Shown: in pieces, positions 35,318-46,799 of the stretch | Layout: each line of letters begins with the position of its first letter | Position numbering within the stretch: position 1 is the stretch's first letter | Assembly (NCBI GenBank): GCA_948474755.1 | Contig: CAOLHI010001155.1 | Span: forward strand, 363,712-427,711 | Direction of reading: 5' to 3' | Origin: Ctenosaura bakeri | Lineage: Eukaryota; Chordata; Lepidosauria; Squamata; Iguanidae | Length of the DNA: 64,000 nt | The notes under the pieces: generated by a model | Told to the model about the DNA's origin: nothing | The model's input: only the letters and a program-made list of their open reading frames with translations | Database searches by the model: none | Position numbers and translations under genes: made by a program

Positions 35318-35649
35318 ATCGTCCAAATCCACAGAACCACTGTCTGAAGTGATACAGCAGATAGCCCAGACTTCTGGCTCCCCCTAAGCCTACTCCAACC
35401 CACAGTATTGTCTCCCACATTCAGGATCCGACCGTATGTGGAGCAGTGCGTCCTTGGTAGCAACTGCGGTAGGGTCTAGTCCCAGTCTTCTTTTCCTCTC
35501 CAGATGGGGATCTGGCCATGCGATGGGTGTTCAGCTTCCAATATGTGAACGCAGCAGGGCCTAGTCCCAGCCTTCCTTACTGCTTTCTGGTAATTCTCAG
35601 CTTCAAAGGCTGCCCTGTGATTGGGGCAGCAGTCTAATCAATATTGGCC

Positions 35650-36839
35650 CTTTTTATTCTAGTGTAATGCACCCAAGGTTTCAATCCTGCTACTTTTACT
35701 GCGGTGGGTGTGGTTAAGATAATCTGGTAGGACCCCCTCCACCCCAGACCGAGTGGCTCCCCTTTCCAATCTTTCACCCACACCTCATCTCCTGGTTGGA
35801 AGGGGTGTGCCTGTGTCTATAAGAAGGGGAGTTACTGCTCTAACGTGTACTCCCTCATTTTACTCAAAGCTTTTCCTAATGCACTAACCTCTTCCTGTGG
35901 AGTTATGTCTCCCAACTCTTTTGTGTCACCCCTTAGTCCACTCAAAATGGTAGGGGGTCGCCCATACATCAGCTCAAAAGGGGACAACTCTGTATTTTGG
36001 TGTGGTGTGCACCGTATCCTGAAGAGGGCTATGGGGAGGACCTCTGACCACCTTAATTTTGTTTCCTGGCATAATTTGGATAATTGTTTCTTTAGGGTCT
36101 GATTCATCCTCTCCACCTTTCCTAAGCTTTGGGGCCTGTAAGCACAGTATAATTTCCAGGTGATTCCTAAGGTAGTAGTCAGATCCCTGATGATCTTGTG
36201 CACAAAGGCAGGTCCATTATCCGAGCCTATATGGTGTGGCATCCCATGTCAGGGCATGATGTCTCGTAGCAAAGCCCGTACAACCTCCCTTGTTTTCTCA
36301 GTGCAGGTGGAATAAGCTTCCACCCATCCAGTATAAGTACAAACAAAGACTAGGAGATAGCGATAGGCTCCTGCTCAGGGTAATTCGGTGAAAACTACCA
36401 CTAATGATACAAAGGGGCTACTTCCCTGATGCTGCCACCCTTCCATCCTTCTAGGTCCCTGCCGGGGATTAGTCTTGGCACACAACTGACACCTGGAGTA
36501 GGCTAAGGCAGCAAATCAATGTATCCCATCGAGATACACTTCCTTTTCCAACAACTGGGCTAGAGCCATTTTCCCTAGATGCATAGATTCATGAGCCTTC
36601 TGGACCACTGGCCATCCCAAGTGCCTTGGCAAATAAACCCTTCCGTCTGGCAGCCTCCACCATCCATCATTTCCCTTGGTTGCTTTGAGGTCCTGCCTGG
36701 CTAGTTCATCCTCTTCCTTAGAGTAAGTTGGGCTCATTACTTTCAAAGACACCTGGAACAGCGGGGCCATGAGAGGGTTCCCTGTTTGTTTCCCTTGTAT
36801 GCTTTCCTCAGCTGCCGCTTTAGCTGCCTGGTTCGCCAT
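35650..36839 (-). pseudogene. pol: Retroviral integrase relic (end of pol)
   Basis: This inserts viral DNA into the host genome in live relatives. At 36,839-36,516 are the end of RNase H/spacer and the integrase zinc domain start (DGWWRLPDGRVYLP..., then H-x-H spacing in HESMH). Between 36,515 and 36,243 the frame changes; a core segment reads YLLVFVCTYTGWVEAYS, and the position before FTE where the first catalytic aspartate is expected appears as valine. A TGA lies just upstream of 36,242. At 36,242-35,832 the core is open: SDNGPAF holds the second aspartate, GKVERMNQTLK the glutamate. Downstream to about 35,650, in another frame, comes the C-terminal domain (VKDWKGEPLGLGWRGSY, then KPWVHYTRIKR). 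The length and order are normal, but it is broken by at least one stop and two shifts. Confidence 0.85.
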
Positions 36840-37610
36840 TCAATTTCCCTTTGCCACTGGGTCACTTCCCCTTTGCTGCCCTTGGCGGTGAATTACAGCC
36901 ACTCTTTTTGGGATCCAGACCACACGTAGTAGCTTTTCTATTTCTTTCCCATATTTTATGTTCTGTCCTGCCGAATTAATCAAACCTTTCTCCTTGTACA
37001 AAGCTTCATGGGCATGCGAGGTAATAAAAGCATATTTTGAATCCGTATATATGTTCACAGTGAGTCCCTCTGCCAATTCAAGGGCTCGAATAAGGGCAAT
37101 GAGTTCTGCCCTCTGGGCTGACGTTCCAGATGGCAGTGGTCGAGCTTCCACTACCTTCTCCTCCATTACCACTGCATATCCAGCCATCCTCCGTCCTTCC
37201 CGCACAAAGCTACTTCCATCTGTCTAATAGGTGACATCTGGATGTAGCCATGGAATGTCCCGAAGGTCCGGACGGCTGGAATACACCTCATCCATGGTTT
37301 GTATACAGTCATGCTGGAGGCCCTCAGTCTCCATGGGAAGCAGTGTAACTGGCTTTAGGGTAGTGGTGGTTTCAAGTCGAATCCGGGATTCCACACAGCA
37401 TCCCTTGGTATTTCAACATTCGGCTATTGGTGAACCAATAGTTTCCTTTATATTCCATCAAGGTGGTAACTGCATAAGGTACTCTAACAGTCAACCTCTG
37501 GCCCAGAGTTAACTTGTCAGCTTTCTTGGCTAGTAGTGCTGTGGCTGCAATGGGCTCCCCGGGGTCAGCAACAAGGGGGCCCGATCTGTCCTAATCCCAC
37601 TGCTCCAGTT
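36840..37610 (-). pseudogene. pol: RT connection domain and RNase H relic (pol)
   Basis: RNase H removes the RNA strand during reverse transcription. At about 37,590-37,400 the minus strand encodes a connection segment (DPGEPIAATALLAKKADKL, later VRVPYAVTTLMEYKGNYW and SRMLKYQGML), then a frame break. At 37,205-36,840 an open frame gives RNase H with SAQRAELIALIRALELAEG and IYTDSKYAF, which carry the E and D metal-binding positions, and IHRQGQQRGSDPVAKGN at the end. The first aspartate region (tgtaatagac, near 37,225) has a stop. Gag's nucleocapsid stop lies only about 50-100 bp upstream of the connection segment. The protease and the fingers/palm of RT are therefore deleted, about 1.5 kb by comparison with usual gamma-type pol. 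Confidence 0.88.
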
Positions 37611-37656
37611 CCGCCATCCCTATGGTCTCATAGGGTTCCTCTCTTTGTCTCTCATA

Positions 37657-39551
37657 TCACCCATCTGTCACTTGTCCTCTTCCTCCTCTTCCACCTCTTC
37701 CCTGGCTGCTTTGTGGCTCGACTGGTCCTTGACCGGGTCGATTCGGACATTCATTCTTCCAATGACCTTCTTGTTTACAGATCACACACTGATTCCTTCC
37801 CAGTCGGGACCTCTGCCCCCCTCCTCTCCTCCTGCCTCTTCCTCCCCCTCGCATGGGGTCTCCCTTCTGAGTATTTAATGCGTCGGCCAGCAATTCCATC
37901 TTCTTATGCATTCGCCTATCTTTCTCTCTTTTTTCTTCTTGATCTCTGTTCACATACAGCTTCTGGGCAATTTCCAGCAGCTGACTCAAATTCATGCCTG
38001 CAAATCCTTCTTGTTTCTGAAGCTTCTTCCGAATATCAGGGTAACTTTGAGTCACAAAGGCCAAATTCACTGTCTGTTGATTGCCTGGATCATCTGGATT
38101 CACAGGAGTATACTACCTTTCCAAGTATGCCCCCGGAGATTCGGTGGGCCCCTGAAATATCTCTGATACTTTAGACATGTTGACTGGCTTCTTCATTCCT
38201 TCTCTCATAGCTTCCACTAAGAGGGATTGAAAATCAGTAAGCAAATTCATCTGGTCGGGAATATTCAGGTCCCATCCTGGATCAGCTAAGGGAACCCTTC
38301 CTCTCATCCATTGCTCAGGGTTCGCCTCTCCAGGAGGCGCCCTGTTCCTAGCTATCCATTCTGCATGTTGGATTATCTTTCTCTGCTCCTCGGTGGTGAA
38401 CAGAGTCAGTAGCAATTGCTGCTAGTCCTGCCAATTAGGGACATATGATGCCATAATATTGGAGCAGAGTTCTATTATTTCTTGTGGTTTGTCTGTATAA
38501 GTTGTGTAATATGTCTTCCAATTAAGGAGGTCAGACTTGGTGAACTCGCCTGTAACTCCCTGTCTGCTGGGCATCCGCTACCAACTGGCTGATCTGTCTA
38601 AGCGGAGCCACCACCTCTTCTTCATTGCTTCTATGTATCCCCTTCTTCCTCATCCTCATCACTTCCCTTATTCTGGATCTGGAGAGGGGGCTTCTCCTGT
38701 AGCTTCTCAGGCCTTTTTGCTTTCACCTTAGGCCCATCTCTAAGGTTGAACACATCTGTAGGGCTTAGGGAATGCTGTGTCTCTCTTTCCCTTGCTGGTA
38801 ATTTAGGATAGATGCCTTGTGGAGTTCCCAGTTCTTGGGAAGTCTGTATATCCATTATTGTGGAAGGAGAAGGAGGTATCAATAGACCTTGAGGATCCAC
38901 AGATAACAGATTGTAGAAGGGATTTGTTGCACTTCCCGATGGTACCTTCGCCCCTGGGGTCATTGGTGCGGGCTGACTCACAAGAGGTGGTGCCGATGCC
39001 TCCGTAACTTGTACAGGTGGAGGTCCAGTTGCCTGTGCTACCATTGGTACTACTGGGATTCCCACTGCCTGTGCTATTTGATCCTCAGCTGCCTGTGCCA
39101 CCTGGGCTGCCTGTGCAGTCTGGTTGAGAGCCTCTTCAACATATGGTGGGGGCGCACTTGATTCCTCCAGTTCCTCAGGTGGACTATTTAAAATTATGGG
39201 GCCCCTTCCAAATTTCTTTTGAGTCTTATCCTTCATTACTAACATGACTTTACTACACTGCTCCTTGCACCTCTCAAGCCAAGGAGGGGATTCAGTCACT
39301 ATAGTGTCCCAGGAATCTATGTAAGGATACTGGTCTGGGTGCCCAGGGATCCCTACCACCACCGCATACACAGCCTTAATCTTATCTGGGTCCAAACTTT
39401 CCTCAGGCAGCCAACCCACTTTAAATGATGGTCACTCTATCTCACATAGGTTCCGCATCATCTTTGGGCAACTGTAGTCGCCTCCAAACCCTTTCTTAAA
39501 AATTTTCAACATACATTGAAGCAGGGTTTGTCGGCTAATTCCCCCACCCAT
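37657..39551 (-). pseudogene. gag: Gamma-type gag relic (matrix, p12-like, capsid, nucleocapsid)
   Basis: Structural polyprotein that assembles virions. The start is the ATG at 39,551: MGGGIS gives a glycine at position 2 for myristoylation, as in matrix. A TGA at 39,434-39,432 interrupts matrix, after which the same frame runs 39,419-38,631 through a proline-rich p12-like region with the late-domain motif PPPY and an acidic end. The capsid N-terminus (about 38,630-38,420) is in broken frames. The frame 38,415-38,113 holds capsid C-terminal sequence with the major homology region (QGPTESPGAYLER). A TAG follows, then 38,103-37,657 in the same frame. That segment has a charged coiled-coil-like stretch, an Arg/Gly-rich region and one CCHC knuckle (CVICKQEGHWKNEC), ending in TGA. 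One knuckle and PPPY fit the gamma group. Confidence 0.92.
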
Positions 39552-40079
39552 TTTCCACCCCAAAACAACAACACACCGTAGGTTAAGGGTTGTGAACTGT
39601 GGGTAAGGGGTCCCAACAGCTCGACACAACAGGGAATAGACAAACACTTATACGCATCGACCCAGGCACCCAGATGATCACGGCATGCGGTGGGAACTGC
39701 GATGCCACTCATACACCACTCATGCATTCATTCATCCCAACAACACAGCCCTCCCTCCTTTACCTGTCCTTTTAAGGGATCCTGTGGTTTCAGTGCCCCC
39801 CCCTTTTGGAGCTACTATACTTGGGCAGGTCCAGGGGGTGATCAAGCCCCTCTTTTCCCTAGTGTTCATACTCTGTGGGAAGGCTCTTACCTCTTAGGCC
39901 ATGTCTTTCATGTTTCCAAACCATCCTGGGTTCCTGAGCTGGCAAACCAGTCCCCTGGTTCAGCACCCCCCCCCCGAGAAGGACCGTCCAACTAAACATC
40001 GGGGGCGCCCAAGGTCCCCAATCGGCGGGGCAGGGATACCCGGGGACGGCGGCTGTTTAAGAGGGCAAAAAGGCCCCTG
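39552..40079 (-). other. 5' leader of the gamma-type provirus
   Basis: Non-coding leader between primer site and gag; it would hold the packaging signal. Short open frames here are not recognisable proteins. The C9 run at 39,966-39,974 is notable. Confidence 0.7.
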
Positions 40080-40097
40080 ATCCCGGATGAGCCCCCA
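40080..40097 (-). promoter_or_regulatory. Primer-binding site, tRNA-Pro type
   Basis: The minus strand reads TGGGGGCTCATCCGGGAT two bases after the 5' LTR. This is the gammaretroviral proline-tRNA site with one apparent mismatch. Confidence 0.88.
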
Positions 40098-40099
40098 GA

Positions 40100-40486
40100 T
40101 GAAGCAGATAACAGAGATCAGACCCTTCGGTTTGGAAAGGAGTTATTTTATTAGCCGACAAGTCTCGGCTGGAATTGCTTCCAAAAGTCCGAGCTTCCCT
40201 TCAATTGAGTTCACAGCCATTTATACATTTTTAGTACAGTGTTATCTCCTGTTCAGGAGAAAGAACAGAAGTGCTACAAAGATCATCAGTTTCATTTTCT
40301 TACTACAATAAGCTTTTCTCTAATGTTGCAAGTCTGATGTATCAAAGCTAAGGCAGGAGTAGCGAGCCAACAACATTCCATTCCCACAAGGTGCAATTGC
40401 ATTAGCTGCATACACAGAGAGAAATAACTACAAGCTGCAGAGAGAATTAACTGTTTACAGAGAGAATTGACTGTTTATCCCTTACA
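40100..40486 (-). repeat. 5' LTR of the gamma-type provirus
   Basis: 387 bp, TGTAAGGG...GCTTCA on the minus strand. It includes a GGCTAATAAAATAACTCC stretch with the AATAAA signal (about 40,143-40,160). A TATA-like tgtataaatgg (minus) lies near 40,222-40,232. Confidence 0.93.
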
Positions 40487-40490
40487 CTGC

Positions 40491-41494
40491 CTTCCCTAAT
40501 CTGCCCTTCTCCCTGATGTAAGTATCAGCAGTGACTTATATTTTCCAAGACTGTGGTACTGTTGGCACTAAGGTCAAGACGATATTATTGGTAGCGTGTA
40601 TATTCCAGGATTCAAAATAAGACTCTGTGACACTGTTTTAGGGAATGCAGAACTTCAAACATTTATTGTAACACTGTTGCTTTAAATGTGTCTTGTATCT
40701 AAGTGTTTATAAACAGCACACCATTCTTTTCTCTCTCTCTTTCAATTCATTCACTATTTCTCGTATACCCAATTTTTCAGTTCTCTCTCCCACACAGCTA
40801 TTCAAATCTCCAACCTCCCTCAACCACACCACAAGTCACACTCCTCTCTTCAATCACTCCCCAGACAGTTAAAAACTGTTATTTTCTGATTTCCACCAGC
40901 CCCTCCCCTGGGCTATCCAAGGTTCCATTTCACCAGCCAATCAGCTTAAACTCTCTCAGTTGCCAAGGAGGTTCTGTTGTCAGGACCCTCTTCCCATCAG
41001 ATTTGTCCCACCACCTAAAATGTCTCACAACATACAATTTCTGCCATTGGATAGAGGCAAAAAGAACCCAAATTCCATTTTCTAGTAGTGAACTGGAAAA
41101 TCTACTTCCTCTTGACATTTCTGTAAGGAGAAAGTGGATCACTTTTCCTCACAGGTAGGGATGAAGATGACACAAGACATGGCATTAATTTCACCTTTAA
41201 ATTTTGTGATTAGGCTACTCTGTCCCACATTGTTACATTTAATACCTACAGCTATCAGTCTAAGAAAGGCACTAGTGGGTGACTTTTGTGTTTTTTCCCC
41301 CATTCCTTATGATAAAAAATCTAGCTAGGTGGAAAGTTTAAAGCTCACCACCACCCCCCAAGTGTGATGGTCCTAGTGATCAGGATCATGCATGCTTATT
41401 TCAGTCTAAACAATAAACCAATGATTACTGTGTACTGAATGCAGTGTGCAGCTCAGAACTTAAGTGTACATATGTGCACAGTTGTATGAGACAC
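40491..41494. other. Host flank, pyrimidine-rich
   Basis: No gene recognised. The 151-codon open frame at 40,703-41,158 is low-complexity Ser/Pro/Leu from a pyrimidine-rich strand and not a believable protein. The layout with a minus AATAAA near 40,663 hints at another decayed LTR but is not resolved. Confidence 0.4.
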
Positions 41495-41540
41495 TCTTCC
41501 CTTCCCCTTCCCCTTCCCCTCCCCCCTTCCCTTCCCTTTT
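41495..41540. repeat. (CCCTT)n-like pyrimidine microsatellite
   Basis: Imperfect cttcccc units, read directly. Confidence 0.9.
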
Positions 41541-41760
41541 TATGCTGTCTGTTTGCTCTGGTCCTCTACCTTTATGATCATAATGCACAGACTCAGTGAC
41601 TCCTCTCCATGACTTGAGCAGCCAAAGGAACATAAATAGAATTCAAAGGAGACCACGTCGGATGTCTACAGTGTTAGTCCTAAACCGTTTTTTCTGGGTG
41701 TAAGGACCATTGAACATGATAGCATGGCTTCTCCTTACACTGAACATTGGGGAAACCTAA

Positions 41761-41961
41761 GGCCTTTCAGCCCTACACTGTTCTAGTGCTATTATTCCAC
41801 TTTCAACATCCTGTGGAATTCTGCAGTTTGTCATTTCCTGAAGCCAAAGAGCTTTTTGGCTGACAATTCTAAAGGCCCCTCCCTAAACTGCAAACCCCAG
41901 GATTCCATAAGATGTTGGAAGTGGAATAATAGCACTATAACAGTGTAGTACAGAAAGGCCC
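41761..41961. mobile_element. Palindromic MITE, copy 2
   Basis: About 201-bp fold-back element with the same arms as copy 1 (CTATTATTCCACTTTCAACA on one side, GGAAGTGGAATAATAGCAC on the other). Flanks are TAA at 41,758-41,760 and TTA at 41,962-41,964, so the TWA duplication is now imperfect. Confidence 0.7.
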
Positions 41962-42241
41962 TTAGTCTCTAATACTAGATATGAACTACATGTCACCAAA
42001 GCAAAAGTAATGATAAAAAAACACACCATGACAGCTCACGTAAACCATCGAAATTCCCATGAGATATCTTTTTAAACATTTAAGAGATGAACTTTAGTGC
42101 ACAATTTTAAGAAATTATTTCCCAGCATTTATTGTGAGACAAAGAAGAATCTCACTTGCTTAATACACAATTAAATCTAAATTCCAAGTTATGGAAACTG
42201 TCAAAAACAATAGCATAGTCTCCAAAACTTGCCTCTCTACC

Positions 42242-43105
42242 TGTTATCACGGTTATGATATGTCAGGTGAGAGCACTAGATATCCTTTTGATATCAAATA
42301 ATTTGGCCTTTGCTTGACCTTTTTCTGCCACCCTACTCCACGTGTTTGCAGAGGTCCCACAGACAAGCATGTACGGGTGCAGCCGTTAATGGTTCTACAT
42401 TCCAAGACCCCATTCAGGCAAGCAACTTAAGCCTCTCCGTTGCTTTAGGGAAAAACCTCCCTGCAAACTGGCTCTGCTCGGCTCATATCTACACAAAGCC
42501 AAGAGCCAAACCATTTCTTTATGTTGGGCCATCAACGTACTGGCCACGCTGTTGTCGTTAAGTGCTAAGCTAATCATGCAAAACTTGACCTTTTCCGAAT
42601 CCTTCGTCCAGCTCCAAATTTCCTTTGTTCTCACCGAGCATAGCAGAGCCTGTAGGCACACTCCACCCTATATAAGGTCTCCACTTTTGGGACATCTTCG
42701 GACTACCTTGGACTTCCATCCCGCCTTGCTGCCGGTTGTCTAAGGAAACTCCCCTCAGCAAGTTCCATTGAACTTTCTCTCCCGGAACCCTGTCTTTCTC
42801 TCCAGGGTTATGAGACCAGGTGTCATATTACCCTTCCCGAAAAGCTCTCCGTTTCTATTTCTCAGTTAGTTAGTGTATGTCTTGTCTTTCGTGTTCCTTG
42901 CCTTTAATAAAATATTGTTTGTCACTTTAAAACCTTGTCTAGCTGCTTTCTGACCTGACGCTGTATACATTGGGCTAAAGATCCTTGCTAAAGTTACCCT
43001 GCCTCTCGTTTAGCTGAGAGAGTGCTCAAGTTAAATTCCCCCAACTCATGATTTTATTTGGTTATTTGGGTGCCCCTCCCGGGACCCCCAACATACAGGG
43101 TAACA
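42242..43105 (+). mobile_element. Solo LTR (copy 6) of the ten-copy family
   Basis: The 864-bp LTR runs from TGTTATCACGGTTATG to ...ACATACAGGGTAACA, flanked by TACC at 42,238-42,241 and 43,106-43,109. It has GATATC twice near 42,279-42,297, TATATAAG at 42,669-42,676 and AATAAA at 42,906-42,911. Confidence 0.92.
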
Positions 43106-43360
43106 TACCCACAATCCAACTCAAAAGGAAGTTCCATTCAGTTCAGTGGGACTTACTCCTGTGAAAACTTTGTATACCGAAATATTCCCAAATATCACTA
43201 AAATGCATTGATTTCTTTTCATCACATTTAATTTCTAGAGTATTGTACATAATTTTTCCCACCCACTCACTCTCATTTTTATTCTGACTGCAATTCATAA
43301 GCAAGAGGCTATGATGTAACAACACAAGAATTATAAGGAGCTGGGTGTGACTTCAAGTCC

Positions 43361-43545
43361 TTTTACATGACACAATTATAACACTTTCATTCCACTGTAT
43401 CTGTTGTGGCTCCATCCTACGGAATCCTTATATGTGCAGTTTTATGAGCTTTGACTCCCCTACCAGAGAACTCCCACCCAAACTACAAATTCAAGGTTTC
43501 CATAGGATGTCAGTTAAAGTGGTGTGATAATGGGGCTTCCCATTA
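43361..43545. mobile_element. Degenerate palindromic MITE, copy 4
   Basis: Arms remain partly pairable (tataacactttcattccact against agttaaagtggtgtgata) with the internal aactacaaattcaagg phrase. The terminal GGGCC is lost. Confidence 0.5.
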
Positions 43546-43559
43546 TCTAGACTTAGCTA

Positions 43560-44615
43560 AAGGGGGACACTTCCCTCTTCAGGTAAACCAAGGGTTAATG
43601 AGGTGTTAGGATTAGATTACATTTTAGTGTGGGTCAGCATCATAGGTCATGTGGGTCAGCATCAAAGGTCACAGGGTGAGAACTGACCAATCAAAAGGTA
43701 ACAGGTGTGCATCTTCAGGATGCTTTGAGATACTTCCAAGGAGAAGTTATAAAACTTCTTGCGAGGCCATGTGGCTGAGAGAGAACAAAGAGACAACAAA
43801 GGAACTGCCAGTAGCAGGCTGTAGGCCTTGCCTCCTGGCTTCTTCCCTTTAGAAAATCTAAGCCTAGGAACATCTGTGAGTACTAGAAATAGTTATCTAG
43901 TCGCGTTAGGGACTTTTCTGTTATTTTGGAGCTGGTTGATCTAAAGAATGTATCTGTGCTTTTATGTCTGTTCTTTTGTAACTACTTGTAACTAAGCGTG
44001 CCTGGGAGGGGGAAGCCTTCCCATGTGTGTTATTTGCCTTGTTCATTTGCATGAACTTTCTGTACTCAATACTTTCTGTAAAAACCCTGTTTCTCTCCTT
44101 CCCATGCCAACGCTACATAGAACTTCCTCATCCAGAAGGGGGGGAGATCCTTAAGCTTAGGAATTGCATGTACTGGATAGCATCCCACTGTGCTGTCCAA
44201 GGGTCCAGAATTCAGTGGGTGGTGGCAGCAAAGATTAATTAACAGCTAAAATTAATAACAGGCTGGAATATACATCATAACAGGCTGGAATATTCATCTC
44301 CAGTATCACATGGTGGCATCCCCGCCTCACAAGTGGAATCAAAGGTTAGTGTGAAAGGGCTCCAATCTATAATGCTCATGGCACAGAGGGGGCAGTTGTG
44401 GACACGGAGTTTATGTAGTGACCAGGGATCCAAACGAAATCTGTAATTCAGAGCAGGTCTGACAAAATCATTTTGATTTTAGAAAATGAATTACATTTAT
44501 TTTTAATCACTGTGTTCATAGGCAGGCACACACAGGGCTTATTGATTTGGGCTTGTTTCTTTCTTTCTTTTCCCCAAGCATTGCCAGATTAAGTACATAA
44601 GTACTGCTTAAAATA
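43560..44615. other. Anonymous DNA with a TATA-like box
   Basis: No coding sequence recognised. Duplicated gtgggtcagcatca units lie near 43,628-43,668 and a ttataaaac box near 43,747-43,755. This could be an unrelated solo LTR, but no target duplication was found. Confidence 0.35.
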
Positions 44616-44619
44616 GTAG

Positions 44620-44843
44620 GGGCTTTCTGCATTACACAACTATTGCACTCTGATTCCACTTTGATTGCCATGGTTCTGTTCTATGGACTTATGGGATTTG
44701 TAGTTTAGTGAGGGATACATAGCAGTCTCAGCCAGAGAGCTCCAGTACCTCCTAAGACTACAAACCCCAGGATTCCATAAGAGGCAGCCATGATAGTTAA
44801 AGTGGAATTATAGTGCAATAATTGTGTAGTGCAGAAAGGCTCG
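44620..44843. mobile_element. Palindromic MITE, copy 3
   Basis: About 224-bp fold-back element (gggctttctgcattacacaa against the complement of ttgtgtagtgcagaaaggct). Flanking TAG triplets lie at 44,617-44,619 and 44,844-44,846. It has diverged from copies 1 and 2 but keeps the internal ctacaaaccccaggattcca phrase. Confidence 0.65.
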
Positions 44844-44984
44844 TAGTCTTAGGTATTCTTCCCCATAAACAACTTTTGCACTCTTGTTGCCTGGCCCTGT
44901 CTTTTTGACCACAGATTGACACTGCTTGGCCACATGTGCCCTGGTTTTCCTCTGCAAAATTCTGGAAGTTATGCAACAAATCCA

Positions 44985-45183
44985 GTGTGATCCAGTGGCT
45001 TGAGAACTGGACAAGGACTCTGGGAGACCATGGTCCGAATTCCTCCTGCTTGGCCACTGGGCAAGTCTTGCTCTCTAGGCCTCAGAGGAAGTTAGTAAAT
45101 AGCAAATCTCCTCTGAATAAATCTTGTCCAAAAAAACTTATGTCACAAAGTCAGAGTTGATCTGAAGGCATATAACAATAAAT
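44985..45183 (+). repeat. tRNA-derived SINE (squamate ACA type)
   Basis: Order of parts: a tRNA-like head with A-box-like tggcttgagaactgg and B-box-like ggtccgaattcc (about 45,032-45,043); a body with gggcaagtcttgctctctag and cctctgaataaatcttg; a degenerate 3' end agttgatctgaaggcatataacaat. RNA polymerase III promoter boxes are diverged. Confidence 0.75.
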
Positions 45184-45189
45184 GCAGCA

Positions 45190-46260
45190 GAGATTTATTA
45201 AGGACTAACAAATTCATTAAATGTTTATTGTTGTGGCAGTGAACAAAAAACACAAGATTGGGATGGGATTGACCTTCAAGTTGGCTTTGATGTATGATGA
45301 GCCTACAAGAAACCTCCAAGCACTCCGGTTACTAACAGCCTTGCTCAGGTCTTGCAAGCTCAGGGCCTTCTTTGGTTATAAGAATGTAAAACTGCATGCA
45401 CACACACACCATTCCCAAGCAGGCTCAAGTCAAACAATTTTATTATTCTCCTCATGTTGCTGAGAAAACCAGGATTTTCTTTTTCATCCAGATGAAAAAT
45501 GCCTGAGGAAACAGTCTGAATACCTGGCAGGAGAAACTGGCAAAGACAGCTAAAAAACTTTTACTGCTTGCACTGCTTACACAGACAGTTCACTGCTGGG
45601 CACCAAATGGAGAAGGATAAGAGACTTTAAAACAGATGAGCATTAATGTTTCAGAAGGAAGTGGGGGTTACATTTCATTTCCCTTTCACCTTACTAATTA
45701 CATTCTTTCACCAAACTGGGAATGAGGCTCTTCATCTAATGCACTAAATGAGCAGAGAATTAATAACCTATTCAGTTATCTCTCCACTGTGAGAATGTAT
45801 TCAAAAACTGTGCTGTTTCTGAAGAAGTTCTCACAGTGGGGAGAAAGTCTCTCTCACAAAAGACTCACTGTTTTCCTGTCTCCCACCAACATGGCCATGT
45901 GACTGGTATAAGGAACGGCAGGCAAGGATTGTCCAGTTATATTTTGATAGCCAGATATACATCAGTGATGTGATGTGATGTGATTTTCTGGGACCTCTGG
46001 AGGGTCTCCAGGAGGTCTCATAGGGTGCCTGTATAGTTATGTGCTGGCTATCACCATATAGTTGTATGACCCTTGGCTACCTCTCATCCTCCCAACACAA
46101 GCAGACAGCAGTGATGTGAGGAGGAGTGATGGTGGCTGAGGATCACCCAACGACATCCTGATAACTGAGTGATCCTTGGCTGTCTGCCCTCTGCTCCAAA
46201 ACAGCCATGTAGTAGCCAGGGCAGCATGGGGTACAACTGAGAATGCATCTGGCTACCAGA
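45190..46260. other. Anonymous DNA
   Basis: No gene recognised. A short (GTGAT)n run lies near 45,965-45,985. Confidence 0.45.
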
Positions 46261-46265
46261 ATATA

Positions 46266-46493
46266 CGGTTGGCCCTCCATAGCCACAGATTCTGTGTCCA
46301 TGGATTCAACCAACCATGGCTTGAAATTATCTCCAATAAATAAATAAATTCAAAAAGCGAACTTTGATCTTGCCATTTTATATAAGGGACACTATTTTAT
46401 TACACCGTTTCCACATAATGGGACCTGAACATCCACACATTTTCCAGATAAAGCTCTAGAACCAAACCCTAGAACCAAAGCAAGGGCCCACTG
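46266..46493. mobile_element. Tigger/pogo-like MITE
   Basis: The 228-bp unit starts CGGTTGGCCCTCCATAG and ends ...AGCAAGGGCCCACTG. The inverted termini pair (GTTGGCCCT against CAGTGGGCCCT), with TA on both sides (46,264-46,265 and 46,494-46,495). The attcaaccaaccatgg phrase after the left end is typical of Tigger/pogo elements. No transposase is encoded. Confidence 0.75.
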
Positions 46494-46799
46494 TAACTTG
46501 ATGATTTTCACCTGCCACCTTCTCTTCCCAACATGGCCATGTACCAGAGCTTAACCTTGGCTGTATCCTGCCCACTCAGTAGCAATGTTGAGAGGAGCAG
46601 GAAAAGAGTGAATCAGGGAGAGAGTTTCCTAATTTGCCCCAGTTCTGCATCTTGGCTTCTTGTTGGGAATGGTAGGGGGACACTTTACAGGTTCTCCATG
46701 TTGGGGTTTCCTGACCCCCAAAGATAACCCTTTTTTATTTTCTCTCCCATCTCCAGCGGAGTGTTCAGGAATTCTGCTGCTCCCCGTACTCATCTACGT

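Larger units (their letters stand above)
33561..40490 (-). mobile_element. Gammaretrovirus-like endogenous provirus with CTGC target duplication
   Basis: Complete two-LTR provirus in minus orientation: 5' LTR, proline-type primer-binding site, gag, deleted pol, env, polypurine tract, 3' LTR. It is bounded by perfect 4-bp CTGC repeats (33,561-33,564 and 40,487-40,490), as in gammaretroviruses. The two LTRs differ by roughly ten substitutions and three indels by eye, which suggests a fairly young insertion. Gag has in-frame stops and a frame break, protease and the RT polymerase domain are deleted, integrase has a stop and env has one frame break, so it is defective. Confidence 0.93.

Noticed and set aside
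37536..38174. 212-codon plus-strand open frame
   Set aside because: Antisense shadow of the minus-strand gag nucleocapsid/capsid region.
40703..41158. 151-codon open frame
   Set aside because: Low-complexity product of a C/T-rich strand with no domain or homology I can see.
43604..44260. Possible solo LTR (TGTTAGG...AATAACA) with TATA-like box
   Set aside because: No matching target duplication, no poly(A) signal and no second copy in the window; kept only as anonymous DNA.
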